A stretch of 5,033 bases of DNA, taken from positions 1-5,033 of the forward strand of contig CAMNBW010000141.1 in assembly GCA_946533525.1 (NCBI GenBank), written 5' to 3'. The translations under genes were made by a program, and so were the position numbers. The notes under the pieces were generated by a model. That model had not been told where the DNA came from. It saw only the letters and a list, made by a program, of their open reading frames with translations, and did no database searches. Source of the stretch: an uncultured Lachnospiraceae bacterium (GTDB taxonomy: Bacteria; Bacillota; Clostridia; Lachnospirales; Lachnospiraceae). Shown here in pieces: positions 1-5,033 of this stretch. Within the stretch, counting starts at the first letter, position 1, and each line of letters starts with the position of its first letter.

Positions 1-572
1 TTATATACCTTCGTGCAGATCGCATCCATTTCCATCTCATTTTCCTTTAGATACGCGGCGTAGGCTTCTATGTCCTCGTCCCGGCCCTCAAGCTCCGGGG
101 ACACAAAGCACAGCTTATATCCCATGTCCTTAAGCTCCCGGTATTCCTCTTTACCGATGGGTATTTTCGTAAAGCAGTCCACCCAGATCCACTCTACCCT
201 GCCCTGCATATTTCTGACCGTATCCATCCCCTCAAGCTCCGACACTCGAAGGGCGATATTTTTCTCCCCGTCCCGGCTTAAAAGAAAGATCATCGGGAAG
301 GTCGAATCCAAAAAGAAATATTTCTCAATGCCGTACCTTTTAATGAGCTCCAGGCATTTATGCTCTATCCTTTCGCTCTTTACGTTAAGGATCATCCTGC
401 CGTGGTGATAGTTTTTTAGATACTCCTCGAAGTCCTCTCCCGGCTCAAAGGGATTGTGGCAGATATAGATGCTCCCGTCCAGATTGTCCCTTAGATCGAG
501 CTCCACCCCGTATTCCCCGGGGAGGTCTTTAAGCTCCTTTGCAGTATTTATCCTGTGGGCTATATATTCCAT
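1..572 (-). CDS. Glycerophosphodiester phosphodiesterase-like protein, 3' end missing
   Basis: I read 190 whole codons from the ATG at 572 with no stop. The frame runs off the left edge with AA as the first two bases of the next codon. The protein looks like a PLC-like TIM-barrel phosphodiesterase related to GDPD enzymes. AHR (5-7) opens the barrel, GVELDLRD (22-29) supplies an acidic pair (Glu24, Asp26) and His39 follows in CHNP, which is the usual His-Arg / Glu-x-Asp / His layout. NVKSE (63-67), FFLDS (86-90), WVDCFTK (130-136), SPELEGRD (158-165) and a late DAICTK (183-188) look like successive strand ends. No signal peptide or membrane segment is visible, so it is probably cytosolic. From general family size, only a few tens of residues are likely missing. 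Similar small proteins occur in polysaccharide loci, where their substrate is generally unassigned. Here it could act on a phosphodiester-linked substituent or a nucleotide-activated intermediate. The fold is fairly likely; the activity is a guess. Confidence 0.72.
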   Translation of the reverse strand, partial: MEYIAHRINTAKELKDLPGEYGVELDLRDNLDGSIYICHNPFEPGEDFEEYLKNYHHGRMILNVKSERIEHKCLELIKRYGIEKYFFLDSTFPMIFLLSRDGEKNIALRVSELEGMDTVRNMQGRVEWIWVDCFTKIPIGKEEYRELKDMGYKLCFVSPELEGRDEDIEAYAAYLKENEMEMDAICTKVY

Positions 573-573
573 T

Positions 574-1284
574 TTACCGTCCTTCCTTTTGATGCCTGAG
601 TCTCTTCTTAAGCTTTATGCTGAATTCCAGCGTCCGCTTTATGAACTTCCACTTTCCCTTAAGCCCGGTATTCCACTTGGATTCCCCGTGGATTCGCTCG
701 GGGAACCTTACCGGAAACCTCACCATATCCAGCTTTTTTGCGCTCGCCATATAGACCGCGTATAAATCCAGGGAAAAATCGTAGGGAGGCCTGTCCCAGC
801 TTTCGTAAAAGTCCCGGGGGAAGATATTGGGCTGCGCATTTACGTCGCTGACCCTTGCACCCAAAAACAGGGTTTCGAAAACACTCATTCCCACGGTAAA
901 GAATTCATCCGTTATCGGCCTGCCCTTGCGGTTCCCCTTTATATACCTCGGATATGCGGGATCGATCATGCCGTAGGCCTTGACCACATCCGCCGGGTCC
1001 GTCTGCATATCGGCGTGAGTCCAGCCCAGATAGTCTCCGCTTGCCTCCTTTAGTCCCTGCAGTATCCCGTAGCCGTAGCCCCTGTTGACGGGCACATTTA
1101 CAAGCTTTGCAAAAGGATATGAGGGCAGGAGCTCTTCAAAGACCGCCCCGCTGTTGTCCGTAGAGCCGTTATTGACCAGGACCACCTCTATATCCCTCTC
1201 CCCTATGACCTCTGAAAACCGCTTTAAAATAAGGGGCAGATTTTCCTCTTCGTTGTAACAGGGTACTACTATGCTAAGCTTCAT
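574..1284 (-). CDS. GT2 glycosyltransferase, polyprenyl-phosphate mannose synthase-like
   Basis: This 236-aa protein is a family 2 glycosyltransferase of the type that moves a sugar from an NDP-sugar to polyprenyl (dolichyl) phosphate at the cytosolic membrane face. The GT-A fold opens with SIVVPCYNEEENL (4-16). The nucleotide-binding loop VNNGSTDNS (37-45) has Asn38-Asn39 where many members have Asp-Asp, a variation I believe is tolerated in this group. NRGYGYG (67-73) precedes the metal-binding motif HADMQTDP (90-97), close to the DADLQ motif of DPM1-like enzymes. A late ERIHGESKWN segment and a basic C-terminal tail fit the same group. There is no transmembrane anchor, so it is likely peripheral. 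It follows the GT-C/kinase fusion after TAA and one codon. The obvious inference is that its lipid-linked product is the donor used by the GT-C domain. The sugar is not identifiable, and direct transfer to a glycan remains possible. Confidence 0.87.
   Translation of the reverse strand: MKLSIVVPCYNEEENLPLILKRFSEVIGERDIEVVLVNNGSTDNSGAVFEELLPSYPFAKLVNVPVNRGYGYGILQGLKEASGDYLGWTHADMQTDPADVVKAYGMIDPAYPRYIKGNRKGRPITDEFFTVGMSVFETLFLGARVSDVNAQPNIFPRDFYESWDRPPYDFSLDLYAVYMASAKKLDMVRFPVRFPERIHGESKWNTGLKGKWKFIKRTLEFSIKLKKRLRHQKEGR
580..586 (-). promoter_or_regulatory. Ribosome binding site of the phosphodiesterase-like gene
   Basis: The minus strand reads GGAAGGA 7 bases before the ATG at 572, inside the final codons of the GT2 gene. 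Its spacing supports that ATG, which is separated from the GT2 stop codon by a single base. Confidence 0.7.
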
Positions 1285-1287
1285 TTT

Positions 1288-3381
1288 TTAAACCTCCATA
1301 TCCCCGCGCATCTTTCCGCTTATTATGACCAGCAGGAAAAGCTGTATAACGCCTTCCACTCCCTCACCCCAGGTGGGGGTATAGGTAAATATATCCTCGT
1401 ACTGCTGTATATTTTCTTCCGCAAGTTTTTCGAAATCTATAGTATTATTCTTTAGCTCCGCCCCGTCGAAGACCACCTCCTGACGGAGGTTCCCGTCGCA
1501 GATCCTCCAGCGCGGGTGAACACCGTATTCCTCAAAGCAGCTTACTATATCCTCCATATCGATGTTGATGTCCACCGTAAGCTTCACGCTAAGGAGCACC
1601 TCATGCTCTGTATCCTCGCAGCTTTTTAAGGTGTCGTCAAAATAGGTTATGATAAGATCCGCATACTGCTTTTGGGGGTAGACGTACCTCCTGGCATCCG
1701 GCAGTCTCTTTTCGATCTGGGCGTTTATCTGCTCCATCGAATACCCTCTTTCATGGGTATCCCTGTCTATCTTCCAGAATTTTCTAAGCTCCGGATCCGT
1801 GTCCATGAAGATCTTAAGATCCATCTCCCGGCGCAGCTGCGGCAGATACAGGGAGTGCAGGCCGCACAATACTATATAGTTTTTGGGCCTTACGCTCCTC
1901 TCCGACGAGAAAATCCCCTTGTCGTGGTCGTACTCCACCCGCGTCACCCTGTTCCCCCGCCGAAGCTCGGCAATGTCCTTGGCCTGCTTATAGAGGTAAT
2001 TCGCCTTCGGATCCAGGGAGGTATATATCTCCCAGTTGTCGTCGTTCCTCTCCCAGCGGTGGTCCCCGTCTCCCTCTATGAAGAGGATGTCCTTGCCCCC
2101 TCCGAAGAGGTGCTCGATCTTTTCCAAAAGCCGGCTCTTCCCGGCCCCGCTGTCCCCCGCTATGCCGATGGTAAAGGGAACATTGCCCCTGCGGTACAGG
2201 TTGTTGCTGGCGATTCCGAAAACATATATCTTATATACCACCATCCCCAGAAGCACGACAAGGGCGGTAAAGATGAGATTTCGGGCAGAATCGTCCAGAA
2301 GCTTTATGCCCTGAAGGCTCCTTCCGAGGAAGCTTATATCCACATATTCGGTATGGTGCAGGAATATAAAATACAAAAGATACAGGAGGTTAAAGCCTGA
2401 ATATATGGCCATCACCTTATATTTGTCATTATTTACAAAGCCGAAGTAGAGCGCTATAAAGGGCACTACCCAGACAAACCATCCCGGCATGGGCGGAATA
2501 AGTATCAGGAACACCGCGAACAGCATACCGAGCATCGATATAAGCAGGTCCTTACTGAAATACTTAAGGTCGTAGGTCTTAAAATAGATGACCAGCAGGG
2601 CGGCCACGGGTATCAGCACCTGGGTTGTGCCGTAGTCTAACTGCACCGACAAAAGCAGGGACTGCTCCCGGTTCATGATAACATTATTGACGATCCCGCT
2701 GCCGGCAAAGGGCAGATAGAAAAGCAAAATGACCGCCGCCGATATGAGCATGGACCTGGCGGCCTCAAGATACCCCTTCTTGGCGGCGATATACAAAAAT
2801 ATTATGGGCACCGCGGCTATGATATGCAGCTTGGTCGAAAGGGCCAGTCCCAGAAAAATGCCGCACCATAAGAGATTGTGCTTCTTTCTCCAGCAGGTCA
2901 GGTAATACACCGAGATCACCAAAAGCGTAGTCGGAATAATATCGAGCTGTCCGTGTACATAGGCGGAATAGAGTATGACCGGCGACCAGAAGTAAAAGAT
3001 ATAGACATATTTAAAACGGATATTCATCTTCCGGTAAAAGAAATATCCGATCAGGTCAAAGGCCAGAAGGGGCAGCTTAAACACCAGGTTCTGCACAAAG
3101 ACCGAGCCGGTATTTAAGGCCAAAAGAATCCCCCCGCCCACGCTCTCGGTAAGGAGCATTAAGGGCATATAGGGAAAGGAATATAAAAGGCTGTTGTCGT
3201 AATAATACTGATACGGATTGTGACCGCTTAAGAAGTTTTCCACGAAGGGGATAAACATCCTGTCCTGATAGTCGGAGGAAAAGAGCCCCATTAAAAGGAG
3301 CTTGAAGATAACTGCTATGCCAATTAGAACTGCACGGTTTTTCGGCGTATTCCTGATCTTAAATCCCATTTCAGCAAACAA
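1288..3381 (-). CDS. GT-C membrane glycosyltransferase fused to a phosphoribulokinase-like kinase
   Basis: This 697-aa protein has two parts. Residues 1 to about 388 are a polytopic membrane domain with roughly ten hydrophobic spans and a basic N-terminus (Lys8, Arg10, Lys14, Arg16) predicted to be cytosolic. The first outer loop has D37-Y-Q-D40, the usual place of the GT-C catalytic acid. NPY (55-57), a YMP motif (71-73), KLP...D109, HGQLD (143-147) and STK (182-184) are typical of GT-C enzymes that use polyprenyl-phosphate sugars outside the membrane. Residues 402-697 form a cytosolic kinase: P-loop GDSGAGKS (409-416), EGDGDHRWER (436-445), LDPKAN (456-461), YDHDKG (484-489), GLHSLY (507-512), RDTHERGYS (540-548) and PQKQYAD (569-575). 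These match phosphoribulokinase better than uridine kinase. The last 100 residues also resemble the PRK C-terminus. The Walker-B-region Glu is Cys506. The start is TTG at 3381 or ATG at 3369 (Met5); neither has a ribosome site. I see no frameshift. The substrates are unknown. Confidence 0.82.
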   Translation of the reverse strand: MFAEMGFKIRNTPKNRAVLIGIAVIFKLLLMGLFSSDYQDRMFIPFVENFLSGHNPYQYYYDNSLLYSFPYMPLMLLTESVGGGILLALNTGSVFVQNLVFKLPLLAFDLIGYFFYRKMNIRFKYVYIFYFWSPVILYSAYVHGQLDIIPTTLLVISVYYLTCWRKKHNLLWCGIFLGLALSTKLHIIAAVPIIFLYIAAKKGYLEAARSMLISAAVILLFYLPFAGSGIVNNVIMNREQSLLLSVQLDYGTTQVLIPVAALLVIYFKTYDLKYFSKDLLISMLGMLFAVFLILIPPMPGWFVWVVPFIALYFGFVNNDKYKVMAIYSGFNLLYLLYFIFLHHTEYVDISFLGRSLQGIKLLDDSARNLIFTALVVLLGMVVYKIYVFGIASNNLYRRGNVPFTIGIAGDSGAGKSRLLEKIEHLFGGGKDILFIEGDGDHRWERNDDNWEIYTSLDPKANYLYKQAKDIAELRRGNRVTRVEYDHDKGIFSSERSVRPKNYIVLCGLHSLYLPQLRREMDLKIFMDTDPELRKFWKIDRDTHERGYSMEQINAQIEKRLPDARRYVYPQKQYADLIITYFDDTLKSCEDTEHEVLLSVKLTVDINIDMEDIVSCFEEYGVHPRWRICDGNLRQEVVFDGAELKNNTIDFEKLAEENIQQYEDIFTYTPTWGEGVEGVIQLFLLVIISGKMRGDMEV
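1293..1297 (-). promoter_or_regulatory. Ribosome binding site of the GT2 gene
   Basis: The minus strand reads GGAGG 8 bases before the ATG at 1284. It lies within the Met-Glu-Val codons that end the fusion gene, so the two reading frames are tightly linked and probably translationally coupled. It fixes the start of the glycosyltransferase. Confidence 0.75.
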
Positions 3382-3393
3382 GGTATCGGTATC
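3382..3393 (-). repeat. Tandem GATACC repeat in the gap before the fusion gene
   Basis: The 12 bases between the TAA of the second nucleotidyltransferase and the TTG of the fusion gene are two exact copies of GATACC. No Shine-Dalgarno sequence is present in or near this gap; the closest purine run, AGAGG, is about 17 bases before the TTG. The repeat may be accidental. It matters mainly because it leaves the start of the fusion gene poorly defined. Confidence 0.5.
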
Positions 3394-4206
3394 TTAAGCC
3401 TCTATGAGCTTTCGCTCCTTTTCGTAAAATCCTTTCCAGTATTCGAAGGTCTTCTGGTAGGTCTCGTAGTCCTCGGGAGTTCCCCAACTGATATAGCGGT
3501 CTATCTCAAAGACCATGGCGCGCGCACCCAGCTCCAGCACGTATTTTACGATCTGGTCCACATAGAATTCATTATTGATGCGGTCGTTGGCTTTTATCAT
3601 ATTTTCTGCAGCCTGCACGAAAAGCCTCCCGGTCTTAAACCAGAAGGTGGCAACCACAGCATGGTCCTCCATCGGTGTATCGCTTATTGCCTTTTTTACC
3701 GACATCGAGGCGATCTCCGGGCCGCCGTCCTTAAGGACACACCAGCCGTGGGCGTTGGGATTTGCCAGTACGCAGTCGTTATGGCGGTAGGTGAATACCA
3801 TCATGTCGCACTGTGAACGCCTCTCTTCGAATGCCTCAAGGTCGAGTTCCATACCGTTGTCACAGCCGGCAATAAGGAGTTCCTCGTCGTTGTCGATCTG
3901 CGGCTTTGCGAGGAGACAGGTACAGGCCTGCCCCTCGGTCAGATGGTCGACCGAGATAAATTCCGCCTTCGGGAAATGCTCCCTTATGGCCTCCTCGGTG
4001 CCGTCCTCCCTGTGAAAGAGCCTGTCCACATAGATCACATTTGAACCGTCCGCCTTCACACCCGGCAGATCCATAGTGGCACAGACCACCATCGGAAGTT
4101 TATTCATATCCCTGCGGTCATACGTCGGGATGGCCGGCTTGCTGGCCTTATATCCGGCATCTGCAAAGCGCTTTCCCTCCCCCGCCATAGGTATAAGTAT
4201 CTTCAA
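3394..4206 (-). CDS. Second sugar-nucleotidyltransferase-like protein, TTG start
   Basis: This is a 270-aa predicted cytoplasmic nucleotidyltransferase, clearly related to but far diverged from the gene just upstream. Both begin with a Lys-Ile-x-Ile-Pro-Met strand, a Gly-x-Gly-x-Arg-Phe loop (here GEGKRF, residues 9-14), AGYK and Lys23-Pro24, and both end in WGTPED (about 241-246). TEGQACT (90-96) matches the family's second nucleotide-contact loop, and D116 in GCDNG is the likely metal ligand. Between Pro24 and the first helix it has a longer segment (IPTYDRRDMNKLP) than its neighbour, in the area that usually meets the phosphorylated substrate, so the two enzymes probably differ in substrate. 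Translation starts at TTG, backed by a strong ribosome site. The gene follows the upstream stop codon after one codon in the same frame. It could act on a different phosphate compound, or form a heteromer with its neighbour. The sequence does not decide between these. Confidence 0.83.
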   Translation of the reverse strand: MKILIPMAGEGKRFADAGYKASKPAIPTYDRRDMNKLPMVVCATMDLPGVKADGSNVIYVDRLFHREDGTEEAIREHFPKAEFISVDHLTEGQACTCLLAKPQIDNDEELLIAGCDNGMELDLEAFEERRSQCDMMVFTYRHNDCVLANPNAHGWCVLKDGGPEIASMSVKKAISDTPMEDHAVVATFWFKTGRLFVQAAENMIKANDRINNEFYVDQIVKYVLELGARAMVFEIDRYISWGTPEDYETYQKTFEYWKGFYEKERKLIEA

Positions 4207-4209
4207 CCC

Positions 4210-4995
4210 TCAACCCTCCTCATGGGCTTGTTTCATAACATTCAACCAATACACGGAATCCGCCATATCCTCCGGCGTCCCCCACTGGCAGAAATAATCA
4301 ATATCCGTCGGTATCCAGACCTTCTTCCCGTCCCGTACCATGAAATTATAGGGCATACTCGCATAGTATTCGCCCTTTATCGTCTCGCCGGAATCCACGA
4401 GCTGCTGACAGTATTTTTTCAGGTAAGCTCCGGTCTTAAAATAATAGGTTCCCGGGGAATGTTTGGCCTTCGTCTTATCCTCTTCAAAGGAAAACTTCTC
4501 CCTGATCTCGATGAGGTTGTCGTCCTCATCGGTAAGGCAGGAAGCATAGAGATTTTTCTTTATCATAAGATGGGGATGAAAGCCCGTATAACAGGGTACA
4601 CAGCCGTCGCAGTCGCGCTCCCTTAAGCCCTCCTTAAGCTTCTCCCAGTCCCAGGTCATATAGAAATCGCAGTAGTTGATAACGCAGGGCTCATCGTCGT
4701 CAATGGCCTCCGAAGCACGCAGCACATCGAAGACCGGCCCCTTTTTTACCCAGTCGTCTATGGCGTAGATCCTGCCCTTGGGGGCAAGCTCCATAAGCCG
4801 CTCCCTCATACCGTCTATTGTATCAAGGTGCTCCTTGCGGCAGACAAAGAGAAAGTCGCTCTCTGAAGGAAACATTCCCTTTACTATCCACCAAAGCATC
4901 GGCTTTCCCTCTACCTCGATAAAGGGCTTTAAGGTTTTATATCCGGCCTCGACGAAACGCGTCCCGTAGCCGGTCATAGGAATAATTATCTTCAT
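4210..4995 (-). CDS. Sugar-nucleotidyltransferase-like protein (first of a tandem pair)
   Basis: This is a predicted cytoplasmic nucleotidyltransferase of the GT-A-like NTP_transferase fold, which condenses an NTP with a sugar phosphate or similar phosphate to give an NDP-activated precursor. At 261 aa it is close to the usual catalytic-domain length, with no added acyltransferase or hexapeptide domain. The N-terminus carries the nucleotide-binding signature in the form PMTGYGTRF (residues 6-14), followed by AGYKTLKP with Lys23 as the expected substrate-contacting lysine. GPVFDVLRA (86-94) occupies the second nucleotide-contact region. D110 in NYCDF is the likely metal-binding aspartate. GTYYFKTGAYL and a C-terminal CQWGTPED motif complete the pattern. 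The ATG at 4995 is chosen because the signature begins at once after it. The TGA stop is followed after one codon by the next gene, a paralogue. The nucleotide and the phosphate substrate cannot be told from the sequence. The class is secure; the substrate is unknown. Confidence 0.85.
   Translation of the reverse strand: MKIIIPMTGYGTRFVEAGYKTLKPFIEVEGKPMLWWIVKGMFPSESDFLFVCRKEHLDTIDGMRERLMELAPKGRIYAIDDWVKKGPVFDVLRASEAIDDDEPCVINYCDFYMTWDWEKLKEGLRERDCDGCVPCYTGFHPHLMIKKNLYASCLTDEDDNLIEIREKFSFEEDKTKAKHSPGTYYFKTGAYLKKYCQQLVDSGETIKGEYYASMPYNFMVRDGKKVWIPTDIDYFCQWGTPEDMADSVYWLNVMKQAHEEG
4214..4221 (-). promoter_or_regulatory. Ribosome binding site deciding a TTG start
   Basis: The minus strand reads GAGGAGGG here, 7 bases before the TTG at 4206. 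It lies inside the last codons (His-Glu-Glu-Gly) of the preceding nucleotidyltransferase. It is the strongest Shine-Dalgarno match in the window. It supports the TTG as a genuine start, because the nearest in-frame ATG (Met7) would lose the Lys-Ile-Leu-Ile-Pro beta strand that the family needs. The overlap suggests translational coupling. Confidence 0.75.
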
Positions 4996-5033
4996 ATTTT
5001 AATCTATTAAAGGGGTTTTATCCCCGGTAATAT
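4996..5033 (-). other. Leader of the first gene with a small GC hairpin
   Basis: This is the only non-coding sequence at the right edge. On the minus strand it holds GGGG, a six-base ATAAAA loop and CCCC (5025 down to 5012), followed by a short T/A-rich run. The 4-bp stem is too short to call a terminator, and it could be chance. No Shine-Dalgarno sequence is visible before the ATG at 4995, unlike the genes that start at 4206, 1284 and 572. I see no convincing -10/-35 pair, so the promoter and probably more genes of the locus lie to the right of the window. Confidence 0.3.

Noticed and set aside
1..5. TATAA at the left edge as the end (TAA stop) of the phosphodiesterase-like gene
   Set aside because: In the frame set by the ATG at 572 the last full codon is TAT (bases 5-3) and only AA remains, so the apparent TAA is out of frame and the gene continues beyond the window.
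70..408. Plus-strand open frame of 112 codons
   Set aside because: Antisense to the phosphodiesterase-like gene; serine-rich, low-complexity translation with no recognisable motif or ribosome site.
1288..2178. Calling the kinase domain a uridine kinase (udk)
   Set aside because: The P-loop and general layout fit, but LDPKAN, PQKQYAD, the EGDxxHRxxR stretch and the long C-terminal part resemble phosphoribulokinase more, and nothing nearby concerns nucleotide salvage.
1672..2400. Long plus-strand open frame (242 codons)
   Set aside because: It lies wholly antisense to the GT-C/kinase fusion, has no family motif, and is proline-, valine- and leucine-rich as expected from the complement of codon-biased coding sequence.
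4222..4626. Plus-strand open frame of 134 codons
   Set aside because: Antisense to the first nucleotidyltransferase, whose reading is strongly supported by family motifs.
5012..5025. GGGG-ATAAAA-CCCC as a rho-independent terminator
   Set aside because: The stem is only 4 bp and the following T run is interrupted (TTTAAT), so a terminator or riboswitch call is not supported.

Overview
The window is a compact, one-directional stretch of a bacterial surface-glycan (capsule, O-antigen-like or wall polysaccharide) locus. Every gene I can support lies on the minus strand, so transcription runs from the right edge (5033) to the left edge (1). GC content is roughly half, ATA and AGG codons are common, two genes start with TTG, and GGAGG/GGAAGGA-type ribosome sites occur just before several starts. 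This suits a Firmicute, perhaps Lachnospiraceae-like. That assignment is a weak inference from composition only; there is no rRNA or marker gene.

Layout in transcription order: a 38-base leader with a small hairpin; a 261-aa sugar-nucleotidyltransferase-like protein (4995-4210); a second, divergent 270-aa nucleotidyltransferase (4206-3394); a 697-aa fusion (3381-1288) joining a polytopic GT-C-type membrane glycosyltransferase to a complete phosphoribulokinase-like kinase; a 236-aa GT2 glycosyltransferase of the dolichyl/polyprenyl-phosphate mannose synthase type (1284-574); and a protein resembling glycerophosphodiester phosphodiesterases (572 to the left edge, cut off there). Gaps between genes are 1 to 12 bases, so this is almost certainly one operon. 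The first four genes all lie in the same reading frame, each separated from the next by a single stop codon.

A working model (inference): the kinase domain phosphorylates a small sugar or polyol, and one or both nucleotidyltransferases turn a phosphorylated compound into an NDP-activated precursor. The GT2 enzyme loads a sugar onto a polyprenyl phosphate at the inner membrane face. The GT-C half of the fusion uses that lipid-linked donor on the outer face to decorate a glycan. The phosphodiesterase-like protein may edit or remove a phosphodiester-linked substituent. The most notable point is the fusion: a kinase domain with many hallmarks of Calvin-cycle phosphoribulokinase, attached to a membrane glycosyltransferase in a glycan locus with no carbon-fixation genes in view. 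No RNA genes, CRISPR arrays, insertion sequences or convincing terminators were seen, and there is no gene-free stretch longer than 38 bases.
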